A program made the translations under genes and the position numbers. A stretch of 64,000 bases of DNA from Nipponacmea schrenckii (Eukaryota > Mollusca > Gastropoda > Lottiidae). This document shows, piece by piece, positions 11,112-21,572 of this stretch. The notes under the pieces are model-generated. The model ran no database searches and was not told the DNA's origin. It saw only the letters and a list, made by a program, of their open reading frames with translations. Within the stretch, counting starts at the first letter, position 1. Every line of letters begins with the position of its first letter. The stretch is from the NCBI GenBank assembly GCA_030562195.1, contig CM060200.1, positions 25,707,023 to 25,771,022 on the forward strand. Direction: 5' to 3'.

Positions 11112-12453
11112 AGGAGTCTTGACACCCGATGACCTTTGCTGGTACCCAAGACCTCGTACCCTTGGGTCGTTTTCATTTCTTGAAATTCTACCAATAAAGG
11201 CTTCAAAGTCCTTTCAGGTAGGAGAACGATGACTGTATTCACGCAGATCACCTAATTTATTAATCCATTTGTGTTGATATGCTAATGGTATCTTTGATGC
11301 TAATATGTTCAAAAAATCACTACTGTCCATCATTATCATTTCACTATTTGAATTTTTAATGTTCACACAGTTATTTAGAAATAAAGCATATTTCTTTAAG
11401 CCTTGTTTGTCACCTGTTGGAATTTTGTCCTAATTTTCTGCTTTCTCCTGCGCACTTGCAGCCATTATCAGGGGGTCTCCGTAGTCTCTATAAAGTAAAT
11501 AGCGGGCTCTCTCATAGGCTTGAGACGGAGGGTTAATCATGGGACATTGCTTTATAAGCTCTCTGGCATCTCCTGTGGTATATTTTATTAATAGTTCAAG
11601 CCTTCTGGCAGGGTCTGCTGTATTGTCTTCCACAGCAAATTTAAAGTTGACCATAAAAGCTGGAAAGTCCAAAACATTTCCACTGAATGTTTGTAAGTCC
11701 TGTGCAGGCAATGCCTTTTCCTTCTGATTCTCAATCAGTTTGTTTAAGATACCAGTCAGACCATTATCACAATGATTTGAGTCACAAGGCCTTTGCACAA
11801 CATTCACATTGTTACTACTGGTATTCCGAGTATTCACACCTGTCACTACTGGAGAAAAGCCCATAGGAGTATCAGAAACTACCCTAAAAGATGGGACAAA
11901 CTTGTTCACTTTCACAGTTTTTGGCTTTTCTTGAGGAGGTAAAGACACAGGTTGTGTTGTCTTTGGGTAAAGGAGGCCTAAAACTCACCTCAGAGTCAAT
12001 ACGAATCCTATTAATCTCTGCGACAGCACTTAGCTTTGATTTCAATGCACATTCTTTCTCCTTTCTTTCTATTTCTCTTATCCTTTGCTTTAATTCTTGT
12101 TCTCTCCTTATCTTTGTGGCCTTCTCAGCAGCCTGTCTTGCTTTTGATTCTGCATTTTCCAATTCTATCCTTCTCTGTATCTCTTCCCTATCACTCTGTA
12201 GATCTGTCTGGGTTTGCAGTGATTCTAATTCAGTCTTTAGTTCTATTTCCCTTTGTAATCCCTTGTATCGGAGTGCAGATAAAGAGACACTCACCTCACT
12301 ATTAGGTTTCACATTTGATGCACTGTCTTCTGGTTGTATGTTATTATCAACCAGTTGACGTATGTCTATGTCCAATGTTCCGGCCCCATGTGGGACATCT
12401 TCGAATTTTTCTGGTGGCGTGGGTGTTGCTGATCTCACGCCTAAGGAAGCCAT
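11112..12453 (-). pseudogene. BEL-D gag N-terminal region, frameshifted
   Basis: The start MASLGVRSATP at 12453 is the first ATG after a noncoding leader. A long Glu/Arg/Lys-rich segment (12280-12060; ERKEKECALKSKL) predicts a coiled coil, as in BEL/Pao gag. The frame shifts near 11900 into a second frame (11948-11430) holding the DUF1759-like capsid segment: TFSGNVLDFPAFMVNFKFAV and LLIKYTTGDARELI. A third frame at 11430-11112 carries it on toward the zinc knuckles (DFEAFIGRIS). At least two frameshifts or stops are visible, so gag cannot be made intact. Confidence 0.8.
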
Positions 12454-13090
12454 GATTTCAATTTACAATGATTGAATAAACAATTCACAAATGTTCCGTT
12501 TTCACTTTGTCACGAAAAATGTTTCCATAGAATGTTCACTGATCACATCACACGAGTGTTAACAGTCACTGACGGAAGTTTTTTACTATATCATGGACCA
12601 AAGGTCACTGTGAAAGGTCGACACGGACGGACTGTTTTGGCGATGGACTGTTATTACTCGACTAAAACCAGCCAAGGGATAAAAAACCATAGTTAATGAA
12701 ATCAATGTATTTGGTTAAGGAATTCACAGTTCACGTTCACATAATAGTTTCACAATTCCTTAAATATATTACATGTATAAAGATTCACTAAATAATCCCA
12801 TACTGTAGTACTAGTAGTAGTAGTAGTAGTAGGTAAAAAACTTATATCCAAACGCACAAGACAGCATTCAACAGTGCGTTGGTCCCACGTTTCTTCTATC
12901 AAGATGCGAGTTCCGGTCAAACTATAACGTTGCTTAGCAACTGTGCACGGACTTTAATTTGTAGTCTTGATTGACTAGACACTCGAAAAGACTAGACCCA
13001 AAATATTGCATCTGAACATTACATATACCAATCCTCTCTGAACCTTAGCTCTAGTCAAAATCGGGTTTCGCTACGCTACACATACCCTTC
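12454..13090 (-). other. BEL-D leader and candidate 5' LTR
   Basis: No long reading frame is present. On the minus strand a possible LTR start, TGTAGCGTAGCGAAACCC, lies at 13078-13061, directly outside the SAM-carrying repeat. With no second LTR copy in the window, neither LTR borders nor a primer-binding site can be proven. It includes the AGT microsatellite at 12805-12832. Confidence 0.35.
12805..12832. repeat. (AGT)n microsatellite
   Basis: AGTACTAGTAGTAGTAGT-type trinucleotide run inside the BEL-D leader. Confidence 0.95.
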
Positions 13091-13104
13091 TATGGAACGC
13101 CGAA

Positions 13105-14207
13105 ACTGCCTTCTGTTAGTATTTTTGCATTATCAGCATCTTTTTGTATTATCAGCATCATCTTTGAGTATTATCATCTTTTTCTTTTATCATCTTTTTG
13201 TATTATCAGCATCATCTTTTTGCAGTATCAGCATCTTTTTGTATTATCAGCATCATCTTTTCGTATTATCATCTTTTTGCATTATAAGCATCATGTTTTT
13301 GCAGTATCAGCATCTTTTTGTATATCCGCATCATCTTTTCGTATTATCATCTTTTTGTATTATCAGCATCATCTTTTTGTATTATCATATTTTTATATTA
13401 TCATCTTTTCCGTAACTGCCCGTAGTTTTACGGAAATCAACGGTAATCTGCGTAAAAAGTCAACGTAAAGAAGATGTCGTAGACTAGGTTAATGAGGCCC
13501 AGTCTCCGATTAATTTAGTTGTCTCACATTAATTCGAATCCACAATCGATGTCCAATAATATTGAGTATTTCATAATAATGAGATATGCAACCTTATTTA
13601 ATTGCAACGATCTTGTCTATTTGCCTAATGTTTTCTTTGATTGTACATTTTTGTAGCTTACACTGCAAGTTTTTATACAAAACCAAAACTTATTCCATAA
13701 CTTTAAACTTGGAAATCGAACGCGATTCTGTCATCATGTCATCAACAAATGCTTTTTTTTAAATCTATTAATTTGGATTCCTTATTCGCCAAAATTGCAG
13801 AAAATAATGTTGATTTGAGCATGGTATCAATGTTATCAGATACTGATCTGAACGATTTGGGAGTTGTCACAACATGTGACAGAATTAGATTGAGAGAAGC
13901 AGCTAAAACTAAAGGGTATAGGCCTACTTATTCAACTACTAATAATGATACAGAATCAGAAAATCAAAGTTGCGTCTCATTAACCTAGTCTACATCATCT
14001 TCTTTACGTTGACTTTTTACGCAGATTACCGTTGCTTTCCGTAAACCTACGGCCAGTTACGGAAAAGATGATAATCCAAATAGATGATGCTGATATTACA
14101 AAAATATGATATTACAAAAAGATGATGCTGATAATTCAAAAAGATGATAGTGCACATAGATGATAATACGAAAAGATGATGCTGATAATACAAAAAGACG
14201 AAGACCA
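13105..14207 (+). mobile_element. Non-autonomous DNA element with inverted minisatellite arms and a SAM-like exon
   Basis: Left inner arm 13409-13497 and right inner arm 13977-14066 are inverted copies (left GGTAATCTGCGTAAAAAGTC, right GACTTTTTACGCAGATTACC). Outside each arm lies a degenerate AAAAAGATGATGCTGATAAT minisatellite, left at about 13110-13408 on the minus strand and right at about 14066-14205 on the plus strand, so the repeat is mirrored as well. The interior (13498-13976) carries only a SAM-like open frame. I read it as a derivative of a larger DNA transposon; no TSD could be fixed. Confidence 0.65.
13749..13988 (+). CDS. SAM-like domain fragment inside a DNA element
   Basis: This 79-residue frame has a hydrophobic start and then a pattern typical of the C-terminal two-thirds of a SAM domain: SLFAKIAENNVDLSMVSML, then DTDLNDLGV, then CDRIRLREAAK (residues about 10-55). 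SAM domains are small helical protein-protein interaction modules. The tail is Ser/Asn-rich, and the stop falls inside the right inverted arm. The first helix is not obvious and may lie upstream in another frame or exon. It is probably the N-terminal exon of a lost transposase or a captured host exon; function unknown. Confidence 0.5.
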   Translation: MLFFKSINLDSLFAKIAENNVDLSMVSMLSDTDLNDLGVVTTCDRIRLREAAKTKGYRPTYSTTNNDTESENQSCVSLT

Positions 14208-14616
14208 TCGCAATTCTGTCTACACTGTGTTGACAAGATTTATGGTTAAATTGTGAGCTTACTGTGAGTTGAAATCAGCCAATTGCGCATATAGAACAAC
14301 ATATCCACACTAAAGTCCATTAAGGTCACACTTAATTACGTTCAGTTATCGAAAACTTTAGGCCGATCGGCAAGGAGGTCGATATGAAATCATATCTGCC
14401 ATTTTTGGTCACCTTCGGGTTGATAGGCTGTCAAGGCAGGTCATGCGCTCAAATTTGAATACATCGATAAGCGTACAAAATAAACGAAATATTAGTTATT
14501 ATAATAAATAAATGGAAGACGCGTTTCGTACAATGTGTACTCTTCAGGGAGACTGTTGCTACTGGGTCGCATTCCTTCTATTTATACCCTATGGTGGATA
14601 TAGGCGCTTAGTGATG
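14208..14616. other. Unassigned spacer
   Basis: No reading frame of note. The AATAAATAAATGGAAGACGC segment near 14505 precedes the Penelope-like fragment and may belong to it. Confidence 0.4.
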
Positions 14617-15590
14617 TTACCCTACTAATAAAATTCATTGATGCCTTTCGGTGCCATGGACTTGAGTTGATGGATACAATCCAATTCCAAAGTGCGTCTG
14701 TGGAAGCCTCACTGTGAGAATCACTGAACATTTAGCAGATATCAGACTACGTCGGGAAAAACCCGTCGGGAAACATTTCAATTTACGTGGTCACTCACAC
14801 AAAGATTTTAGTGTGCAAGTCTTATCCTTAATATCTAGGAATCCCGATTTGGAAACGATCGTCTCATGCAGATGTACTTGTCTATTCCTTGGTTTTTGTG
14901 GTCATGTACTTGATCGCAGAATGATGAATCTGTCCATTTTATACACATGTACTTGTGTATTTTAAAACTAATTGTACATTGAAATGATATATGGTTTATG
15001 CTGTCATGTACTTGATCGCCGGAAGATAAATCTGTCCATTATTTACACATGTAATTGTGTATTTTAAAATAAATTGTACGTTGAAATAATACGTGATTTT
15101 TTGCGGTCGTGTGCATGGCCGCAGGAACTATATATTACATCCATTTTATAAACAAATTGTAGGTTGAAAATCTGTCCATTTCATGCACATGTACTTGTGT
15201 ATTTTTAAACAAATTGTACGTGGAGTATTGTATATTTATTTTGTGGTCATGTACTTGATCGCCGTAACATATATCTGTCCATTTGATACGCATGTACTTG
15301 TGTATTTTTAGTATTTCAGACGAATTGTATATTGAGATATTATGTATTTTCGATTTTTTTCTTTTTTCTTTTTTCTTTTTTTTTTCCCCAATGTATTGCC
15401 CCATGGGCTGAATGTGAGACAGGACCATGTCCTTGTGTATTGGGCCTAATTCTGACCCATGTAAAACAAAGAGTTTATTATTATTATTATAGACGCACTT
15501 TGGAATTGGATTGGATCCATCAACTCAAGTCCATGGCACCGAAAGGCATCAATGAATTTTATTAGTAGGGTAACATCACTGGTCCTTATC
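14617..15590 (+). pseudogene. Penelope-like GIY-YIG fragment with inverted 3' end copy
   Basis: 14714-14860 encodes MRITEHLADIRLRREKPVGK then HFNLRGHSHKDFSVQVL, matching the LRTRFNAHRSDIK...NHFNLSH part of the copy at 7.0 kb. 15488-15564 encodes RRTLELDWIHQLKSMAPKGI, the usual last segment of such nucleases, followed by a stop. Between them sits a ~102-bp tandem array. The 3' segment 15493-15582 recurs in inverted orientation at 14617-14705, placing the fragment between inverted copies of its own end, as described for Penelope elements with partial inverted terminal copies. Confidence 0.65.
14866..15330 (+). repeat. ~102-bp tandem repeat inside the Penelope-like fragment
   Basis: About four and a half units share CATGTACTTGTGTATTTT, AAATTGTACGTTGAAAT, TCATGTACTTGATCGC and ATCTGTCCATTT. 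Unit starts near 14943, 15045, 15186 and 15289 give spacings of 102, 141 (a unit with extra sequence) and 103 bp. The array splits the endonuclease region and encodes nothing convincing. Confidence 0.8.
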
Positions 15591-16075
15591 TCTATTATAA
15601 TAAATAGTTGATTTAACACTTGAAACTTATTAATCAAATTGAATATAAGAATAATTTTATATGATATATTCGATCTTCAACATGATTTATGCATCAAAAG
15701 CATGTAGTTATTCTCGGGAATGGTTGCCTGAATGATTTTACACATTTCAATATTGCGGCTAATTCAACAGTTTATCGCTAAAAACAGAAAAATTGCAGCA
15801 GTACGATATTGAGAAGTCATTAACGAAATTAAATAATAGTTTTGTTTTTGTGCTTTATATACCAATGATTCCATGCGTATTTTCAAGTCCAAAGCCTAGC
15901 GCACATCGACCTTATGACTGACTGCAACTATCCGCGCGCGGTATATTCGCAACTGGGAGGAACTGGCAGGATACGGTAGCAACTGGTCAGTTGCCAATTT
16001 AGGCCGATGTGCGCGGTCTTACGACTGACAGAAACTGAAAAATATTCGTATCCCGACAGTTGCTCATGTTCTACA
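15591..16075. other. Unassigned spacer
   Basis: AT-rich sequence with no convincing gene. GATCGACC...CAACTGG and TGACTGACTGCAAC/TACGACTGACAGAAAC similarities (15915-16035) hint at a degenerate repeat. Confidence 0.4.
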
Positions 16076-17849
16076 CTCTTGAGAGAACAATTTTTAATGG
16101 ATTTTAATGAAACTTGGCCTGAGTATTTGTTATCACCCAAGGATAAAGCCTATTGAAAACCAGTCAAATCGAAAAAAAATTAATATCAGTTATTGCCCTT
16201 GTTTTTGAAAACGCGTTCAATTTTTAGCTTGTAAACACTCTACAAAGCACAGTTATTGACCGATTTTGACGAAACTTGCTGAAATTGTTTAATATCACCC
16301 AAGAATGAACCCTTTTGAAAATAGCACATATCGAAATATATTTAATAGGAATTATTGCCCTTGTTCTATAAAATGTGTTGGATTTTTGCCTTGTAAACAC
16401 TCTACAAGTCACAATTCTTGAGCGATTTTGACATAACTTTGCATGAGTATTTCTAATCACTTAAGGATGAACCCTATTGAAATTCAGTTAAATCGAAAAA
16501 TATTTAGAATCAGTTATTGCCCTTGTGTTTGAAAACGCGTTCAATTTTAGCTTTTAAGCACTCTAGAAAGAACAATTCTTAATGGGTTTTGATAAAACTT
16601 GGCTTGAGTATTTTTTTTTACCCAAGGATGAACCTTATTGAAAATCAAATAAATCGAAATATATTTAGTGTCAGTTATTGCCCTTGTGTTTGAAAACGGG
16701 TTTAACTTTTTGGCTAATAAACACTCTAGAAGGTACAATTCATGACCAATGTTGACAAAACTCACTGAAATTGTTGGATATTGCAAGGGATGAGCCTAAT
16801 TGAAAATTAAAAATATCAAAATATATCTAATATGAATTATTGCCCTTGTTCTTTTAAACGCGTTCGATTTTTGTCTCGTAAACACTCTACATGGCACAAT
16901 TCTTGATGGATTTCGATGAAACTTGGTGTGAGAGTGTGTTATAACTCAAGGATGAACCCTATTGAAAATCAGCAAAATCGAAAAATTTTTTAGTATGAGT
17001 TACTGCCCTTGTTCTTGAAAACGCATTCAATTTTAGCTTGCAAACACTCTAGAAAGAACTATTCTTAATGGATTTTGATTAACTTTGGCTTGAGTATTTG
17101 TTTTTACCCATGGATGAACCCTATTATAAATCAAATAAATAGAAATATATTTAGTGTCAGTTATAGCCCTTGTTCTTGAAAACGCGTTCAATTTTAGCTT
17201 GTAAACACTCTAGAAAGAACAATTTTTAATGGATTTTGATGTAACTTGGCTGGAGTATTTGTTGTCTCCCAAGGATGAACCCTATTGAAAATCGAAAAAT
17301 ATTTAGTACAAGTTATTGACCTTTTTTTTGAAAACGCGTTCAATTTAACTCGTAAACACTCTAGAAAGAACAATTTTGAATGGTTTTTGATGAAACTTGG
17401 CTTTAGTATTTGTTTTCTCACAAGGATAAACCCTATTGAAAATCAGATAAATCGAAAAATATTTAGTGTCAGTTATTGCGCCTGTTTTCAAAAACGCTTT
17501 CAACTTTTGGCTTGTGAACACTCTAAACATTCCTTTTTGACAAACTCGCTGAAATTGTTTAATATCAACCAAGGATGAGCCTTATTAAGAATTAAAAATA
17601 TCAAAATATTATTAAGGGTGAACCCTATTGCAAATCATAAAAATACCGAAAAATATTTAATGAGTTGTTATTAGGTACAATTCTTGACAGTTTTTAATGA
17701 AACTAGAGACCCTAGAAAAAAATAGGTTGGTAGGTTGAATAATTCATTCTACTTATTGTAACCTTACTGAAAAGTTTTTATTTGAAATAAATGCTGCCAG
17801 TGGGCGTATATTACCTTGCCTGGCAAGCTATCTTTTTAAATGGTTAGCA
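16076..17849 (+). mobile_element. Helitron-like element with ~160-bp tandem core
   Basis: About nine or ten diverged units of ~160 bp each carry ACACTCTAGAAAGAACAATT, TTTTGATGAAACTTGGCTTG, AAGGATGAACCCTATTGAAA and GTTATTGCCCTTGTTCTTGA; unit starts at 16236, 16398 and 16559 show the period. The 3' end is GCTGCCAGTGGGCGTATATT, then the hairpin CTTGCC-T-GGCAAG and GCTATCTTTTTAA (17797-17849), where decayed Copia sequence begins. The 5' terminus is not clear. No protein is encoded, so it must have been mobilised in trans if it moved. Confidence 0.65.
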
Positions 17850-17854
17850 AATGT

Positions 17855-18371
17855 GCCCTTAAAAATATATATAAGAACAGGGTGGTTATTATGGTGCCTT
17901 AAACGGCTTCAACACTTAATAAATATAGGACAAATCGTACACATTAAGGTGGGCTTATGTCGGCTTGCGACAGCATATACACAATTATCTGCTAATGACT
18001 GTACCTTGGTCACTTAAATGAGAATATAACATTGTTCCAATTTCGTCCACTTTGTATTAAGCTACACAGTGATTTCGTAAGTTTACACACCAATTTCTCA
18101 CCATATTTCCGATCTGTAACAAAACCTTCAGGAATTTGTCCCATATAAATTTCACAGTTTATTGGTGCATTCAGATATGCTGTATCAACATCCATTTGGT
18201 GAACTACTAAATAATTCTAGCCAGCTAGTTGCATCAAAGTTCTAATTGATGTAATACAAGCTGTAGGTGAAAAGGTTTCATGGTAATCTATATCAGAAAG
18301 TTGTGATTAACCCTTGGCAACAAAACGTAAATTGTTCTTTATCATTTGGACCAAGTTTCAAAGCATACATC
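17855..18371 (-). pseudogene. Ty1/Copia reverse transcriptase fragment
   Basis: The open part (18195-18010) reads MDVDTAYLNAPINCEIYMGQ, PEGF, KLVCKLTKSLCSLIQSGRNW, which is the Copia RT block containing the first catalytic Asp (MDV-TA-LNA) and the KSLYGLKQS-type block. To the right, broken frames give a WMYALK-like start and DIDYHETFSPTACITSIRTL (18371-18250). To the left, QSLADNCVYAV (near 17990) continues the RT until a Helitron-like 3' end at 17849. The YVDD motif is not preserved. Frameshifts and stops are frequent. Confidence 0.85.
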
Positions 18372-19344
18372 CAGGGGCGTAGCGTGACCATTTTGACGGG
18401 GGGGGGGGGGGGGGGTGCGTGTCTTAGTTTTGCCGACGAACACGTGTAACGTCTAAGTTTTACTGACGAACACGTCGGCGGGACAAAAATAACTTACTCG
18501 CACTATTAAGTATATTAAGTTTATAATCCTAAATCTTTGAAAACCATATCAATCAGGGGTGTATCTAAAATATGCCTGAGGGGGGACTGAAAGGTTTTTT
18601 CCAAGGCACGTCCTGCAGGCCAAAGGGCTTCGTATTTGGCCCTTGCAGTGGCGGGGGGTTCGGGGGTCCTTCACCGGAAAATTTTACATACTAGGAAACC
18701 CGGGGAATACATCTGACGCGATTTTGGAAGTCTTTTCCACTGGTCCAAATTATCAATTTTCATCGAAGAACAATATGATTTCTATGTCCTTTTTCGACCT
18801 ATTCTGCGTTTTACCAACATGGCGGGGGGTTTTGGGGGTTCTCCCCCTTGAAAATTTTAACTAGGAGACCCGGAGAATACATCTGACGCGATTTTGGAAG
18901 TTTTTTTCCTCTGGTCCAAATTATCAATTTTCATCGAAGAACAATATGTTTTTCGACCTATTCTGCGTTTTACCGACGAACACGTGTAACGTCTAAGTTT
19001 TACCGACGAACACGTGTCCGTTTCCACCGGTCAAAATTATTCATTTTCGTCGGAAAACCATATGTTTTATATAACCTATTCTGCGTTTTACCGACAAGTT
19101 CAGTACAAATCACTTTTTATGTAGACGAACAGTTTTCCGATAACATCATAACTCCCACAAGGATTCTACTCTTTCGGTCAGCCAATCGGTTTTACCGAAG
19201 GCTTCATTCCCCATCCATGACCGTCTATTATCGACCGATTCCGCGTTTTACCGACAAGTTTAGTAATAGTAAAATCACTTTAATGTAGACGAACGGTTTA
19301 CCGATAAAATCTTAACAGACACAAGGTTTTCACTCTTTCGGTTA
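18372..19344. mobile_element. Repeat block beginning CAGGGGCGTAGC, with poly-G and reiterated 'gacgaacacgtg' units
   Basis: It interrupts the Copia sequence. It starts CAGGGGCGTAGCGTGACC, a terminus style seen in hAT-type MITEs, then a run of about 18 Gs (18397-18414). A second CAGGGGTGTATC start lies at 18555. Units with ACATCTGACGCGATTTTGGA, CAAATTATCAATTTTCATCG and TTTTACCGACGAACACGTG recur at about 18680-18790, 18840-19020 and, shortened, up to 19330. No right terminus matching the left one was found, so the boundaries are uncertain. Confidence 0.4.
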
Positions 19345-19798
19345 ACAAATGTATACTAATATCATTTTTCATTTTAATAACTTGCTTTTGGCATACAATA
19401 TTCATATTTATAATGATAGTTATATCTCCAGCTTTCCCTGCTCAAGCTTCGGAAGTTCTCACTTATCCTTTCCTCTGAAAAATAGAAACATCAGTATACA
19501 TTAAGTTGTATTCTCAAATAACCCAAAATTGCTGAGTCACTTAGTGACCTAGGCTAGCAAACCCCCCTCTCCTCTGTAAATCAGATTTCCAAGTGTTTTT
19601 CATTTTGATTTTCATCAACTCAAAAACTATCCAAGACTCAAAATATTTTGACATTAATATTTCAATTCATATAAAAATAAGCACATCGTAATTTTAAAAA
19701 CACTGTGGTAACACAGTAATATTTGACAGTTATTGTTGTAAACAATCAACAAAACAAAACAAACCTGTCAACTTTTTCCTTGACATCTTTCCATGCTT
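19345..19798 (+). repeat. Direct repeat X, left copy
   Basis: ATATCATTTTTCATTTTAAT, then CAGCTTTCCCTGCTCAAG, TTCTCACTTATCCTTTCCTC and AATCAGATTTCCAAGTG match 20816-21365 over several hundred bases with indels. It ends in TTTCCATGCTTTATC, where the Helitron-like core starts. Nothing coding was found. Confidence 0.8.
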
Positions 19799-20640
19799 TA
19801 TCAGAAAACCTATTTTAGCATTTTTGCTACAGTTTTTGTCGGATTTGAATGAAACTTGCCGTGATCATTTATATTGATGAGATCTCGCACAAGTTCGAAT
19901 TTGGCGATTTTTCGATGAACAGTTTTTGAGTTATTGCACTTGACTTAGTCAAAACACGTCAAAATTGGCGTGTGAACGCGATAGAGACTACAGTTTTTAT
20001 CGGATTTGAATGAAACTTGCTGTGATCATTTATATTGATGAGATCTTGGACAAGTTCAAAATTGGCGATTATTCGACGAACGGTTTTTGAGTTATTGCAC
20101 TTGACTTAGTCAAAACGCGTCAAATTTGGCTTGTGAACGCGATAAGAGACAACAGTTTTCAATGGATTTGAATGAAACTTGCTGTGTTTATTTATATTGA
20201 AGAGATCTCGGACAAGTTCGAAACTGGCGATTTTTCAATATACAGTTTTTGAGTTATTGATGAGATCTTGGTCAAGTACAAAATCGACGATTTTTTGATA
20301 AACTGTTTTTGAGTTATTGCACTTGTCAAAACACTGCGAAATTGGCTTGTGATTGCAATAGATAATACAGTTTTCATCTGAGTTCAGTATTAACTAATTT
20401 TCGATGAACTATATTTGAGTTATTGGCCTTGACTTAGTCCAAACTCATGAAATTAGCTAGTAAATACAATAGAGACTAGGTTTCATCTGATTTGAATCAA
20501 ATTTGGTGTGAACATTTATATTGATGAGAACTTGGATTAGACCTAAATAATGTTGGAGTTTCTGCCTGTGTTAAAAAATAAAATATATTTTAAAGTGGGG
20601 GTATCTTGCTAGGCAACCGCTTGTATGTATTGTGTCCCAG
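19799..20640 (+). mobile_element. Helitron-like tandem core between the two X repeats
   Basis: About five units share ACAGTTTTTATCGGATTTGA, ATGAAACTTGCTGTGATCAT, TATTGATGAGATCTCGGACA and GTTTTTGAGTTATTGCACTT. It is the same family as 50.7-51.8 kb but in a different subfamily. The right side ends in a degenerate TCTTGCTAGGCAACCGCTTG near 20607, possibly a decayed 3' hairpin (CTTGCCTGGCAAG in other copies). Confidence 0.55.
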
Positions 20641-20815
20641 AAAAAAAACACTCTATAATTGGTAATAAAACCCCACCTCTTTTAGGCCTATATAGAGTAG
20701 TTACTAGTTCAGTGATTAAACTTTTATTATACTAAGGTTCTTGAAAGAAACAACCATTTCATACTCAGCAATTTATTCGTAAGAAAGGCTACTCATCAAT
20801 TAATGTAGGCCTACA

Positions 20816-21365
20816 TGTATACTGACATCATTTTTCATTTTAATAACTTGCTGTTGGCATACACTATTTATATTTATAATGATAATTATATCCCCAGCTT
20901 TCCATGCTCAATATTCAGAAGTTCTCACTTATCCTTTCCTCGGAAAAATAGAAACATCAGTATACAGTACATTAAGTTGTATTCTCAAATAACTAAAGGG
21001 TGGTGTATCTTTAATGTTTTCAATATTCCTAACTTGTAAATATAGCTTGAAAGTCAATCAACAGAAATATTTTTTACGTTCATCTAAATATTAAAATACA
21101 CATTGAATTTATATTACAAGATCACCCCTATTTCGAAGCCAAAATTGTTGAGTCACTTAGGCCTAGTGACTTAGGCTAGCAACCCCCCCCCCATCTCCTC
21201 TGTAAATCAGATTTCCAAGTATTTCAATTCATATAAAATTAAGCACATCGCAATTTTAAAAACACTGTGGTAACACATTAATATTTGACAGTTATTGTTG
21301 TAAACAATTAACAAACCAAAACAAACCTGTCAACTTTTTCCTTCACATATTTCCATGCTTTATCC
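20816..21365 (+). repeat. Direct repeat X, right copy
   Basis: Second copy of the 19345-19798 sequence, about 1.47 kb downstream, carrying an extra ~130-bp segment (about 20995-21140) and the same CTCCTCTGTAAATCAG and ACACTGTGGTAACACA blocks. It ends at the same TTTCCATGCTTTATC. The following 21366-21568 holds nothing recognisable. Confidence 0.8.
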
Positions 21366-21572
21366 CTGGAGCCCACAGAAACCCCATCAACCCTAAATCC
21401 ACAGAATTAAACTTCCAGTTAATCACCTTGTTCAACATAGCTCAATCTCCTCTCTAGAAATCCAGTCGGGTTGACAGGGCCTCTTTGATTTTCGTTCAGC
21501 AGCCATTTTAAAAGATCGTCTGCTATACTGGAAGTATAGAATAAGTCTACACAAGGTCGCTTATAGCGTTAA

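Larger units (their letters stand above)
8856..12453 (-). mobile_element. BEL/Pao retrotransposon (BEL-D), internally deleted
   Basis: The minus-strand order is gag (12453 leftwards), zinc knuckles, protease, then directly the end of the RNase H-integrase linker and the integrase, truncated by the N gap. The reverse transcriptase and RNase H are missing: protease-downstream sequence ends near 9930 and integrase-linker sequence starts at 9920. It is therefore a non-autonomous deletion derivative. Flanking LTRs could not be demonstrated, because the 3' side lies in the gap. A candidate 5' LTR lies within 12454-13090. Confidence 0.85.

Noticed and set aside
11891..12358. 155-codon Leu/Ser-rich plus-strand frame opposite BEL-D gag
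   Set aside because: It is the antisense of the coiled-coil region of gag; no independent support.
13110..13405. AAAGATGATGCTGAT repeats as a CRISPR or a Leu/Phe-rich membrane protein
   Set aside because: Repeats are degenerate and short; the hydrophobic frames only reflect the TTTTTGTATTATCAGCATCATC unit.
18397..18414. Poly-G run as a functional G-quadruplex element
   Set aside because: A homopolymer of this type next to a CAGGGGCG terminus is more simply a repeat feature or a sequencing length artefact.
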